From JALHVH01 sp963773685 (GTDB lineage: Bacteria; Acidobacteriota; Aminicenantia; Aminicenantales; Saccharicenantaceae): a DNA stretch of 64,000 bases. The notes below the pieces were generated by a model that ran no database searches, was not told the DNA's origin, and was given only the letters and a program-made list of their open reading frames with translations. Position 1 is the stretch's first letter. The number at the start of each line of letters is the position of its first letter. The stretch is taken from NCBI GenBank assembly GCA_963773685.1, contig CAVZBY010000001.1:474884-538883 (forward strand). The letters are read 5' to 3'. The translations under genes and the position numbers were made by a program. Below are positions 25,214 to 34,055 of the stretch, one piece after another.

Positions 25214-27032
25214 CGGTGATCCTCGCGACTTTCATGATGCTCGCATAGACCTCGCGGGAGGTGATCGGCAGGCCCTGGCACTTGTGTACCTCGATGGGCC
25301 GGATGCCGAACTTTCCGGAGATGAAGTGGGCGAACTGGCCGGTAAAATTCTCCTCGACAATGAGGACGTGCTTGAGCTCGGCCAGGAAGTACCGGATCTG
25401 GCGGTCCGGGAGGGGCGAAATGACCTTGGGATGAAGGTGCCGGATGAGGACGCCTTCTTTCTCCGCCATGTAGCGGGCCTCCCGGATGGCGCCCTCGGTC
25501 GAGCCCCAGCCGATGATGCCGATCTTGGCGTCCCTCGAGCCGTAATATTCGGGCGGGTTCTTCTCGAACAGGCTGGACAGAACCTCGAGCTTCCGGAAGC
25601 GCTTGGCCGTCATCTGGTGGTGGACCTCCGGCGAATAATCGGGGTATCCCTTTTCCGTGTGCTCGAGGCCGGTGGCCAGATATTGGCCGCCGGGCGTCCC
25701 CGGCCGGGTGATGGGAGAAACGCCGTCCGGCGTGTAGCGGAATCTCCGGTAGTCCCCCATCTCTTCGGCCGTCGGCTCGATCCGCGAGGCCAGCTCGATC
25801 TTGGTGGCGCTCGGGATGACCGGAGAGTCCATGACGTTCCGCCACTCGATCTCCCGGATCTGGTCGAAGTCCGGGAGCCGGACGGTGGCCTTGCGGAAGC
25901 CGATGGACTGGTCGGAGAGGATGATGACGGGAACCTGGAACCGCTCGGAGATGTTGAAGGCCCGCAGGGTCTGATAGAAACAGTCCTCGACCGTCGCCGG
26001 CGCCAGGACGACCCGCGGGGAATCCCCGGTCAGGCCGTGGACGGCGAAGTTCAGGTCGGACTGCTCGGTCTTGGTCGGGAGGCCCGTCGAAGGGCCGCCG
26101 CGCTGGACGTCGACGATGACGATGGGGAGCTCGGTCATGGCCGCGAGGTTGAGCTGTTCGCCCATGAGCTGGAGGCCGGGTCCGGAGGTCGCCGTGATGA
26201 CCTTCTCGCCGCCGAAGGAGGCGCCGATGATGGCCGAGATGGAGGCGATCTCGTCCTCCATCTGGACGGCCCGGCCGCCGACCCGCGGCATGAGCTTGCA
26301 CAGGGTCTCGAAAACCGATGTCGCCGGGGTGATGGGATAGCCGGCGACGAAACGGCAGCCGGCGGCGATGGCGCCCAGGGCGATGGCCTCGTTCCCCGAG
26401 AGCATCATGTAACGGGTCTTGGCCTCGACCTCGGAGCTCAATCGGAACTTGCGCTCCCAGCCGGTCTTCTGGCCGGCAGCGTAACCCGCCTGGAGGGCCT
26501 TGATGTTCTTCTCGATGACCTCGGCCCCCTTCTTGCCGAAGCGGTCCCGGACGAGCTTTTGGAGCGTGTCCGCGTGGACGTCGAAAAGGTGGCCCAGGGC
26601 GCCGAGGGCGACGACGTTCTTGGACTGCGTCCCGCCGGTCGTCTCCCGGGCGATCTTGTTCAGGGGGATGGCGTGGAAGACGACGTCGGGATCTTCCCGG
26701 ACCGTGACGGCGTCGGGATCGTAGATCAGCATGCCGCCCTTCTTCAGGCTCGAGGCGGCCCGGTCGTAGGCTTCCTGGTTGAAGGCGACGAGATAGTCGA
26801 TCTCGTTCCCCATGGAATAGATGGTCCAGTCGCGGATCCGGACCTGGACCATGGAGAAGCCCCCCCGGATCTCCGCCGGGTAGGTGATGTAGGTGAAGAC
26901 GTGGTACTCCGTGCGGGCGGCCGCCTGGGCGAACAGCTCGCCGCAGCTGATCACGCCCTCTCCGGCCTCCCCTCCGATCCTCACGACGAAGTCGACGTCC
27001 GAACGGAACGGTCTTTTATCCATGGCGTTCAT
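25188..27032 (-). CDS. korA: 2-oxoacid:ferredoxin oxidoreductase, alpha subunit (gamma-alpha fusion)
   Basis: 614 residues. The N-terminal gamma-type domain (about 10-190) shows VVRIGGEAGEGVIS. The alpha domain follows from about 205: GNEAIALGAIAAGCRF, AGYPITPATS (the pyrimidine-site YPITP motif), ATSGPGLQLM and GPSTGLPTKTEQSDL. The gamma-alpha fusion is typical of KorA-type enzymes. First gene of a probable operon korA-korB-DASS-kinase-regulator, with a good promoter upstream. A second ATG three codons in is an alternative start. Confidence 0.94.
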   Translation of the reverse strand: MNAMDKRPFRSDVDFVVRIGGEAGEGVISCGELFAQAAARTEYHVFTYITYPAEIRGGFSMVQVRIRDWTIYSMGNEIDYLVAFNQEAYDRAASSLKKGGMLIYDPDAVTVREDPDVVFHAIPLNKIARETTGGTQSKNVVALGALGHLFDVHADTLQKLVRDRFGKKGAEVIEKNIKALQAGYAAGQKTGWERKFRLSSEVEAKTRYMMLSGNEAIALGAIAAGCRFVAGYPITPATSVFETLCKLMPRVGGRAVQMEDEIASISAIIGASFGGEKVITATSGPGLQLMGEQLNLAAMTELPIVIVDVQRGGPSTGLPTKTEQSDLNFAVHGLTGDSPRVVLAPATVEDCFYQTLRAFNISERFQVPVIILSDQSIGFRKATVRLPDFDQIREIEWRNVMDSPVIPSATKIELASRIEPTAEEMGDYRRFRYTPDGVSPITRPGTPGGQYLATGLEHTEKGYPDYSPEVHHQMTAKRFRKLEVLSSLFEKNPPEYYGSRDAKIGIIGWGSTEGAIREARYMAEKEGVLIRHLHPKVISPLPDRQIRYFLAELKHVLIVEENFTGQFAHFISGKFGIRPIEVHKCQGLPITSREVYASIMKVARITDEQNITRL

Positions 27033-27068
27033 CCAACCTTGTATGATTTAGGGAAAGAGTGGTCCTTC

Positions 27069-27097
27069 ATTATATAGCAAAATCCCCTCGGTTTCCA
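27069..27097 (-). promoter_or_regulatory. Promoter of the korAB operon
   Basis: On the minus strand TGGAAA (27092-27097), 17-base spacer, TATAAT (27069-27074, perfect). The leader to the korA ATG at 27032 is about 30 bases. Confidence 0.6.
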
Positions 27098-27112
27098 CCT
27101 AATATCTGATGT

Positions 27113-27691
27113 CTAAAATTTCAGTCCGAAGCCGGCCGTGTATCGCATTCCCCCCAGGTCGACCTCGTCCTCGAAGGGTTTGACAGTGAGCGGAACGAAC
27201 CTGATCTCCCCTCCCAGGAAGAGGGCCCCGGAGACGGCGATCTTCAGGCCTCCCCCGAAGGTCGGAGCCCACTTGCTCGCGTCGGCCGCCTGGTCCCCTA
27301 CGTGGGGCGACTCGATGGTCTGTCTGTAGGAGTAGCGGGCATAGCCGATCTTGACGTAAGGCGAGACGTTCCCGGCCTGGATCTGGTAGCCGGCGAAGGC
27401 CTCGACGCCCACGACACGGAGCGTGGTCCGTTCCTCGTAGATGCCGATCGTCCCCTTCCGGGAATAGCCGCCCTCGTAACCGGCCCCGACGAACAGCCCC
27501 TTCCAGGGGCTGACGGCCAAGTAGGGGTAGAAGACCGTGCCGTTGCCGTAAACGGCCTTGATGTCGGCGCTGTTGACGGTCCGCGTGCCGCCGAAGATGC
27601 CGATCTCCAGGCGGATCGCCCCGAGGGCGGGGCCGCTGATTGCGGCCAGCAGGACCAGGCCTAGCGCGGTTTTTCGCATCATCACGTTCAT
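27113..27691 (-). CDS. Small outer-membrane beta-barrel protein
   Basis: 192 residues from the ATG at 27691, chosen because the signal peptide (MMRKTALGLVLLAAISGPALG) follows closely; an upstream in-frame ATG at 27715 adds eight polar residues. The mature part alternates polar and aromatic residues in strands (VSPWKGLFVGAGYEGGYS, PYVKIGYARYSY, GGLKIAVSGALFLGGEIRF) and ends in TAGFGLKF with a terminal Phe, as in OmpW/OmpA-like eight-stranded barrels. Function unknown; such proteins are pores or structural anchors. The korA promoter lies just beyond its stop. Confidence 0.7.
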   Translation of the reverse strand: MNVMMRKTALGLVLLAAISGPALGAIRLEIGIFGGTRTVNSADIKAVYGNGTVFYPYLAVSPWKGLFVGAGYEGGYSRKGTIGIYEERTTLRVVGVEAFAGYQIQAGNVSPYVKIGYARYSYRQTIESPHVGDQAADASKWAPTFGGGLKIAVSGALFLGGEIRFVPLTVKPFEDEVDLGGMRYTAGFGLKF

Positions 27692-27764
27692 AAAGCAATT
27701 GACCTGGCCTGTCAACCCCGTAACGGCCCCAGTGCCTTTACATGGATGCCAGGACCTGCAAGGA

Positions 27765-28784
27765 TCATTCCCGCGCCTTTTCGCGCCGCTTCTTTAGGAT
27801 GTAGTCAATCAATAAAGAACAGCCGGGGTCGGCGGCAAGCTTTTCCAGATGGCGGGCAGCTTCTTCTCCCGGTATCTCGCTGAGGGCGATGGCGGCGTTC
27901 TGGCGCACGTACGGATTGGCGCTCTTGGCCCAACCCATCGCCCGCTCGAGCCCCGTTCGGGGATCTCCCCCAAGTAAGCGGACGATCTTGTCCTTGATCA
28001 ACCATTCCATCGACGATAACTCGTCAAAGGGTCCGGGCCCCTCGGACCTGCCGCTCGAAAGCACCTCTATCCTTCTTTCGACGTTAGGAAAAAGGATCTC
28101 CTTATAAAAGCCCTTGAATTGTTCGTCGGCCTCGATAAATCGGTGCTTTTTCCATTTGTTAATGGACGTCCAGAGGGGCGTCGGCTTCGCGCCTCGGTAG
28201 AAGGCGAGCTCAATGGGCAGGATAAGCTCCAACGTTCCATCGTGGTCCATATCGGAAACAACTACGGTACAGCAGGTTGACCAGGAGCCACGGTCCGAAT
28301 TCCTCAATTCGTCCGGGGATTCCATGAACCTATCAGAGCTATTGATGGAAATTTCCTGTTGCCGATAGGCCCCCGCGACCTGCTTCACGATAAACAGATG
28401 GTTGTAGAACGCCCGGCCACTATAATCCATAGTCACGAGAAGCTCATAGACTCCGTCGGTATCTACATCGGCCCATTTCAAGGCCCCGACCGCCCCCAAG
28501 GCCCCGGGAAGCCTCCCTCTTAAATCATGAACCTCGCTCCAAGCAAGATCTTCGATCCCGATCTCATGGATTTCGGGTCCTAGGAATGTTTTATATTCCG
28601 CAAATGTGAATACGCCTATAAGATCGCGGACGGCTTCCTTGGAATAGGCTTTTGTGACAACGGAGGGCTCGACATTGACGCCCCAATTGGAATAGGCCAA
28701 TTCCCTAGCTTCTTTCTGCGGCCAGGCCAAAGAGCCCAAAAGGAACATCATCAAAAAGAGACACTTTATTTGTCCGGTTCTCAT
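27765..28784 (-). CDS. Exported protein with FG-GAP-like and HEAT-like segments
   Basis: 339 residues from the ATG at 28784; an upstream ATG at 28820 would give an atypical leader. A signal peptide (CLFLMMFLLGSLAWP) is followed by two calcium-binding-like repeats, ALKWADVDTDGVYELLVTMD and VVVSDMDHDGTLELILPIE, of the FG-GAP/VCBS type. A C-terminal HEAT-like stretch follows (RAMGWAKSANPYVRQNAAI, AARHLEKLAADPG). GC is visibly lower than in surrounding genes. Function unknown. Confidence 0.6.
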   Translation of the reverse strand: MRTGQIKCLFLMMFLLGSLAWPQKEARELAYSNWGVNVEPSVVTKAYSKEAVRDLIGVFTFAEYKTFLGPEIHEIGIEDLAWSEVHDLRGRLPGALGAVGALKWADVDTDGVYELLVTMDYSGRAFYNHLFIVKQVAGAYRQQEISINSSDRFMESPDELRNSDRGSWSTCCTVVVSDMDHDGTLELILPIELAFYRGAKPTPLWTSINKWKKHRFIEADEQFKGFYKEILFPNVERRIEVLSSGRSEGPGPFDELSSMEWLIKDKIVRLLGGDPRTGLERAMGWAKSANPYVRQNAAIALSEIPGEEAARHLEKLAADPGCSLLIDYILKKRREKARE

Positions 28785-28964
28785 CAATAAACCCCAGAAA
28801 TCCGCCCGCTGACAGGCCAATTTATTATATTCCTATATTCCCCTTGTCAACAAATCTTTGGCCATGAACAAACTAGCTGGTTTCTTCCTCAATTTCCGGA
28901 ATTAAGGCATGAAAACGGGCCAATTCGCCAATGCAATCAAGAAAGCGGCCGGGCGGCGCCCATA

Positions 28965-28994
28965 TGGACAATTCCCGATATTTCGTGATAATAT
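28965..28994 (+). promoter_or_regulatory. Likely promoter of ackA-pta
   Basis: TGGACA (28965-28970), 18-base spacer, TAATAT (28989-28994) with an upstream TG that makes an extended -10 box. Confidence 0.45.
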
Positions 28995-29048
28995 GCGTTT
29001 TTCATGTTGACTCCATTATAAAAATACCATGAAGGAGAGGTGGCATTC

Positions 29049-30296
29049 ATGAACATTTTCGTGCTGAACTGCGGCAGTTCTTCCGTCAAGTTCCAGATCA
29101 TCAACACTGACCTCGAGCTCTTCGAGTCCGATGCCGATCGCTGCATCGCCAAGGGCCTCATCGAGAAGGTCGGCAGTCAGCAGGCCATCATCACGTTCCA
29201 GGCCGAAGGCGCCGCGGCTTTCAAGTCCGTCGAGCCCCTCGGCGACCACAGGGCCGCGATCATGCGCATCAAGGCCTGGATGGAAGAGGCCGGGACCCAC
29301 ATCTCCGGCGTCCACGGCTGGGACGACATCCACGCCATCGGGCACAGGGTCGTCCACGGGGCCGAAAAGTTCACCAAATCGGTCCGCATCGACGCGGACG
29401 TGCTCAAGCAGATCGAGGAATGCGCAGACCTGGCCCCCCTGCACAACCCGCCGAACCTCAAAGGCATCTACGCCTGCACCGAGATCTTCGGTGAAAAGAT
29501 CCCCCAGGTCGCGGTCTTCGACACGGCCTTCCATTCGACCCTGCCCGAGGAAACCTATCTCTACGCCATTCCTTACGACCTGTACGCAAAGTTCGGGGTC
29601 CGCCGCTACGGCTTCCACGGCACGTCGCACCGCTACGTGGCCTACCGTTACCGGAAGATGGTCGGGAAGTCGCGCGAGCAGGTCAACGTCATCACCCTCC
29701 ACCTGGGGAACGGCTGTTCGGCGGCCGCCATCAAGCACGGCGTCTCGATCAATACGACCATGGGCCTGACGCCTCTCGAAGGGCTCATCATGGGGACGCG
29801 GTCCGGGGACATCGACGCGGCCATCGTCGAGTACCTCTTCGCCAAGGGCGTCGGCACCGTGCCCGAGATCTTCAACATCCTCAACAAGAAGAGCGGTGTT
29901 CTGGGCGTCTCCGGCCTGAGCAACGACATGCGCGATCTCGAGAAGGGGGCCGACGACGGCAACAAGCGCGCTCATCTGGCCCTGGCCATGTTCGCCGGCC
30001 GGGTCAAGAAGTATATCGGCGCCTACATGGCCGAGATGAACGGCTGCGACGCCGTCATCTTCACGGCGGGCATCGGCGAGAACGGATCCCGCATCCGGAG
30101 CATGATCTGCGCGAACCTGGAAGGACTGGGGATCGAGCTCGACGAGGAGCTCAACAAGCAGGCCGTCCGGGGCAAGGCCGGGCGCATCTCCAAGGAAGGA
30201 AGCCGGGTGGCCGTTTACGTCATCCCGACCAACGAGGAGCTGCTCCTCGCCCGCGACACCGTGCGCGTCGTCAAGAACGTCGAGAGAATGTGGTAA
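29049..30296 (+). CDS. ackA: Acetate kinase
   Basis: 415 residues from the ATG at 29049, with GAAGGAG at 29031-29037; a GTG at 29040 is in frame but overlaps the ribosome-binding site. Signatures: NIFVLNCGSSSVKFQII, VFDTAFHSTLP (catalytic Asp), RYGFHGTSHRYV, LHLGNGCSAAAI, TPLEGLIMGTRSGDIDA and FTAGIGENG. It makes ATP and acetate from acetyl phosphate in the cytoplasm. The phosphotransacetylase gene follows after 15 bases, giving the standard acetyl-CoA to acetate ATP-yielding route. Confidence 0.97.
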   Translation: MNIFVLNCGSSSVKFQIINTDLELFESDADRCIAKGLIEKVGSQQAIITFQAEGAAAFKSVEPLGDHRAAIMRIKAWMEEAGTHISGVHGWDDIHAIGHRVVHGAEKFTKSVRIDADVLKQIEECADLAPLHNPPNLKGIYACTEIFGEKIPQVAVFDTAFHSTLPEETYLYAIPYDLYAKFGVRRYGFHGTSHRYVAYRYRKMVGKSREQVNVITLHLGNGCSAAAIKHGVSINTTMGLTPLEGLIMGTRSGDIDAAIVEYLFAKGVGTVPEIFNILNKKSGVLGVSGLSNDMRDLEKGADDGNKRAHLALAMFAGRVKKYIGAYMAEMNGCDAVIFTAGIGENGSRIRSMICANLEGLGIELDEELNKQAVRGKAGRISKEGSRVAVYVIPTNEELLLARDTVRVVKNVERMW

Positions 30297-30311
30297 GGAG
30301 CCCTGAGAACC

Positions 30312-31292
30312 ATGAGCGAGAACACTTTCATCCGTGATATACGGTCCAAGGCCGCCGCAAAGCGCCTCCGCATCGCCTTTCCCGACGCGGTGGACATCCG
30401 GACCGTCCAGGCAGCCCTGACCCTCGAGGCCGAAGGCATCGCCGTTCCCCTTCTCGTCGGAGATCCCGCCGCCATCCGCAAGATCGCCGCGGAGGGCGGA
30501 AAAGCGCTGGGGAACATCGAGATCATCGACCCCGCGGCCTCGCCCTGGAAGGACGAGCTCGTCGCCCTTCTCTACGATAAGCGGAAGGCCAAGGGCTGGA
30601 CCATGGAACAGGCCGTCGAGGCCGCGAAGACGCCCCTCTACTTCGCCGGGTTGATGCTCACCACGGGCAAGGTCGGCGCCGTCGTCGGCGGGAACCTCTC
30701 CTCGACCGGCGACGTCATCCGCGCGGCCATCCACACCGTCGGGACGGCCCCGGGCATCTCCACGGTCTCGAGCTACTTCGTCATGGTCCTCCCCGACCGC
30801 CTGCTCTGCTTCGCCGACTGCGCCGTCGTCCCCAATCCGACCGACGCCCAGCTCGCGGATATCGCCATCACCTCGGCCAAGAACTTCCAGGCCGTGACCG
30901 GCGAGCAGCCCCGCGTCGCCATGCTCTCGTTCTCCACGAAGGGCTCGGCCGCCCACGCCGACGTGGACAAGGTCGTCAGCGCCGTGAAGATCGCCAAGGA
31001 GAAGGCCCCCGCGCTCCTCCTCGACGGCGAGATGCAGGCCGACGCAGCCCTCGTCCCCGCCATCGGCGAGCGGAAGTTCAAGGGCAGTCTCGTCGCCGGG
31101 AAGGCCAACGTCCTCGTCTTCCCCGACCTCGACGCCGGCAACATCGGCTACAAGCTCACCGAGCGCCTGGCTGGGGCCGAGGCCGTCGGGCCCATCGTCC
31201 AGGGCCTGAACAAGCCATACTGCGACCTCTCGCGCGGCTGTTCGCCCGACGACATGGTGAACGTGGCGGCCATCTGCTCCCTTATGGCCTAA
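30312..31292 (+). CDS. pta: Phosphate acetyl/butyryltransferase
   Basis: 326 residues, a single-domain enzyme. Features: RIAFPDAVDIRTVQAA, GGNLSSTGDVIRAAIHTVGT, VNPxP-like VVPNPTDAQLADIAI, SFSTKGSAAH, and VFPDLDAGNIGYKLTERLAG near the C-terminus. It converts acyl-CoA and phosphate to acyl phosphate, feeding AckA. Phosphate acetyltransferase and phosphate butyryltransferase share these motifs; the acetate kinase partner and the VFPDLDAGNIGYK motif favour acetyl-CoA. Confidence 0.93.
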   Translation: MSENTFIRDIRSKAAAKRLRIAFPDAVDIRTVQAALTLEAEGIAVPLLVGDPAAIRKIAAEGGKALGNIEIIDPAASPWKDELVALLYDKRKAKGWTMEQAVEAAKTPLYFAGLMLTTGKVGAVVGGNLSSTGDVIRAAIHTVGTAPGISTVSSYFVMVLPDRLLCFADCAVVPNPTDAQLADIAITSAKNFQAVTGEQPRVAMLSFSTKGSAAHADVDKVVSAVKIAKEKAPALLLDGEMQADAALVPAIGERKFKGSLVAGKANVLVFPDLDAGNIGYKLTERLAGAEAVGPIVQGLNKPYCDLSRGCSPDDMVNVAAICSLMA

Positions 31293-31400
31293 GGGCTTCC
31301 GGTCGTCTGGCCAAAAAAAGGTCCACTGGCCGTGATGGCCAGGAGGGCTTCTTAAGGGGCTTTGCCCCTGTAATCACAGATCCTGACGCCGTGCGGTGGG

Positions 31401-31582
31401 GATCGCCGGCTCAGGACTCAGGGACATCCCTCCGGAAGACGCGGAAATGCCCCGGCGAGTCATTTCCGCTCCCCTTCCGGTCCTCTCTCTCCCCGACCTG
31501 TCGGTACGGGGAACCGTGCCCGTTCGGACCTCCAGAGGGCTTCCGTCAGGATATCCCTTCCGTCCCTCGCACGGCGATCTAT
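31401..31582. repeat. Long imperfect inverted repeat enclosing a perfect hairpin
   Basis: The reverse complement of 31401-31440 aligns with about 31538-31578 over roughly 40 bases with most positions matching (shared blocks CTTCCG, TCCCT, GTCC, CGGCGATC). Inside lies GCGGAAATG (31441-31449) paired with CATTTCCGC (31461-31469). It could be a decayed miniature element or a structured RNA; no open frame fits. Confidence 0.35.
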
Positions 31583-31619
31583 CGTTCAGGGCGAAAGTCC
31601 GTGGGCTGAGGACTAGAAA

Positions 31620-31711
31620 CGGCGACACGCCCAAGATTCTGTCATTAGTTCTTGTCTCCCCCTACCCCCTCCTTAAAACGGAGGGGGCCCCGGAATAGGT
31701 CCGTGTCGCCG
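31620..31711. repeat. MITE-like palindromic element, copy 1
   Basis: A 92-base unit bounded by a perfect 10-base terminal inverted repeat, CGGCGACACG (31620-31629) and CGTGTCGCCG (31702-31711). It contains a central stem, CCCCCTCC (31665-31672) with GGAGGGGG (31680-31687). Termini and layout resemble copies 2 and 3, which begin CGGAGACACT. Confidence 0.6.
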
Positions 31712-31995
31712 ATAGAGGAGGGGACGGGACTGAGCGGACGTTGTGCCGGTGACGCCCCCAAGGGACGCGATCGAGGGCCAACCTTCAAAATAGGGCGAGG
31801 AGCGCCGCCCCGTAAACCCCAGTTGGGAGGGGGGCCCATCGCTCTTGCGATGGGGGAACCCGAAGAGGTTCCCGGGTCTGGGGTCAAGGGGCGGCCTCCG
31901 AGCCCTCCGACCGGGAGCGAGGCCGTCCCGTCCGGGCTCTTAAACCAGCCCACGCAGGCATTGCGGTAGAGCCTGCCGGGAAAGAGGAAGGGGGT

Positions 31996-32025
31996 TTGGC
32001 AATATCCGGTGATTCCCGATACAAT
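31996..32025 (+). promoter_or_regulatory. Promoter of the cNMP-aspartase gene
   Basis: TTGGCA (31996-32001), 18-base spacer, TACAAT (32020-32025). ACGGAG at 32032-32037 precedes the ATG at 32044. Confidence 0.55.
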
Positions 32026-32043
32026 GACGGGACGGAGAACGAG

Positions 32044-34055
32044 ATGAACGATAAAGAGATCGGCGAGTTCCTGAAGGGCATCGAGCTGTTCGAGGACCTG
32101 GACGCAGCCGAGCGGGCCCTGCTCGTCTCGAAGACGCGGGTCGAATCGTACCCGGCGGGCGCTCTCCTCTTCGAACAGAACCAGCCCCGCCAGCGCCTCT
32201 TCATGATCTTCGACGGGAAGGTCGAGCTGTTCAAGAAAAGCCCTCTCGGCGAAGAGAAGCGGTTGGCCTTTTTCGGGAAATACGACTTCCTCGGCGAGGG
32301 CGCCCTGATGGACGATTACCCGCACGCCACCTCCGCCCGGGCCGTGGGCGATACCGTCGTCCTCACCGTCTCCCGGGAAGCCGTCCATGAGCTCATGCGG
32401 GCCGACGCCGACCTCGTCGTCAAGGTCCTATCCCGAGTCGCCCGGGTCATCTCCCGGCGGATGCGCCAGACGACGAACCAGGTCGTGGATGCGGCGGCGC
32501 AATACATCTCCGGCCGAACACGGACCGAGCACGACCTCCTCGGGGAGCGGGAGGTGCCGTTCGAGTTCTACTACGGCATCCAGACGCTCCGGGCCACGGA
32601 GAACTTCCCCATCAGCGGCGTGGATATCAGCCACTTCCCCGATCTCGTCGTCGCCCTGGCCCAGGTCAAGATGGCCGCCGCCCGGGCCAACCGGGCGCTC
32701 GGCCTCCTCCCGGCCGACGTCGCCGCCGCCATCGTCCGGGCCTGCGGAGAGATCATCGACGGCAAGTGGCACACGCACTTCGTGGTGGACATGGTCCAGG
32801 GCGGGGCCGGAACCTCGACGAACATGAACGCCAACGAGGTCATCGCCAACCGCGCCCTCGAGCTCATGGGCTTCGCCAAGGGCGATTACGCCCACTGTCA
32901 CCCCAACAACCACGTCAACCTGTCGCAATCGACCAACGACGTATACCCGACCGCCCTCCGCATCGCGCTCATCTACAGCGTGCGGAAGCTCGTCTCGGTC
33001 CTGGAACAGCTCATCGCGTCGTTCCGGGCCAAGGGCGAGGAGTTCGCCGGGATCATCAAGATGGGCCGGACCCAGCTCCAGGACGCCGTCCCCATGACCC
33101 TCGGCCAGGAGTTCGAGGCCTACGCCGTCACCCTCGGCGAGGAGGTGGACCGGCTCGACGAGAACGCCGCGCCTCTTCCTCGAGATCAACCTCGGCGGGA
33201 CGGCCATCGGGACCGGCATCTGCGCCGAGCCCGGATACGCCGAGCTGGCCGTCGCCGAGCTGGGGGAGATCACCGGCCTGCCCCTGAAGCTGGCGGCCAA
33301 TCTCGTCGAGGCGAGCCAGGACACGGGCGCCTACGTGATGTTCGCCTCGGCCGTCAAGCGGCTGGCCGTGAAGCTGTCGAAGATCGCGAACGACCTGAGG
33401 CTCCTCAGCTCGGGGCCCCGGGCCGGGCTCCACGAGATCAACCTGCCGAAGATGCAGCCGGGGTCCTCCATCATGCCGGGAAAGGTCAATCCGGTCATCC
33501 CGGAGGTCGTCAACCAGATCGCGTTCAAGGTCGTCGGGAACGACCTGGTCGTCACGCTCGCCGCCGAGGCCGGCCAGCTCCAGCTCAACGTCTTCGAGCC
33601 CATCATCGCCCAGAGCCTCTTCGAGTCCATCGAGATGCTCAAGAACGGCATGGCCACCCTCAAGCACCGGTGCGTGGACGGCATCACGGCCAACGCCGGC
33701 CGCTGCCGCGAGATGGTCGAGCACAGCATCGGCCTCGTGACCGCCCTGGTCCCCGAGCTCGGTTACGAGGCCTGCTCGGACCTCGCCCGGGAGGCCCTGG
33801 AAACGGACTGCGACGTCTACGGGCTCGTCCTGGAAAAAGGGGCTGATGACGAAAGAGCGCCTCGAAGAGGTCCTCAAGCCCGAGAATATGACCCAGGGCG
33901 CAGGCGATCCCCCGCATAAATCCCCCCAACCCCCCTTTTACAAAGGGGGAAATTCCTGCCCCGCACCCCCCCTTTTCAAAGGGGGGAAATCAAATCGCCT
34001 AAACACGTCCGAGATGCCTGATCGCTTGCCGGATGCCGGAAGGCCTAGCGGGTGA
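32044..34055 (+). CDS. aspA: Cyclic-nucleotide-binding domain fused to aspartate ammonia-lyase; frame broken twice
   Basis: Residues about 10-125 are a Crp-type cNMP-binding roll (YPAGALLFEQ, LFMIFDGKVELFKKS, FLGEGALMDDYPHATSARA); the usual phosphate-binding Arg position appears as His. From about 155 (RTEHDLLGEREVPFEFYYG) a full class II lyase follows: GGAGTSTNMNANEVIANRAL, NNHVNLSQSTNDVYPTALRI and the catalytic signature GSSIMPGKVNPVIPEVV, all typical of aspartase. The frame is lost at 33166-33173 (GCGCGC apparently shortened by two bases) and 33834-33842 (one extra base in AAAAAGGGG). The third frame restores LMTKERLEEVLKPENMTQ, the expected C-terminus, then runs through palindromic repeats to a stop at 34055. 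Deamination of aspartate to fumarate would be under ligand control. Confidence 0.82.
33931..33986. repeat. Two C-run/G-run palindromic repeats at the end of aspA
   Basis: CCCCCTTTTACAAAGGGGG (33931-33949) and a similar hairpin with C7-TTTTCAAA-G6 (33966-33986). They are read in the aspA frame as PPFYKGG and PPLFKGG. Comparable C-run/AAAGGGG palindromes are widespread in bacteria. The core also resembles the centre of the MITE-like copies at 47.9 and 62.3 kb. Confidence 0.6.

Larger units (their letters stand above)
31293..32043. other. Non-coding, hairpin-rich region between pta and the aspartase gene
   Basis: About 750 bases without a credible gene; the short open frames here have no recognisable protein and cross the hairpins. 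Perfect stems include CTGGCC-GTGAT-GGCCAG (31326-31342), AGGGGC-TTT-GCCCCT (31355-31369) and CCCATCGC-TCTT-GCGATGGG (31835-31854). The first two, just after pta, may serve in 3'-end formation although no T tract follows. Parts recur elsewhere: 31807-31823 is the exact reverse complement of 47996-48012, and 31874-31885 that of 47833-47844. The listed repeats and a promoter lie within it. Confidence 0.6.

Noticed and set aside
25284..27077. Open frame of about 600 codons opposite korA
   Set aside because: Low-complexity charged product; the korA frame carries all conserved motifs.
31391..31698. Short open frames in the gap after pta
   Set aside because: They run through hairpins and the MITE-like copy and show no signal, domain or ribosome-binding site.
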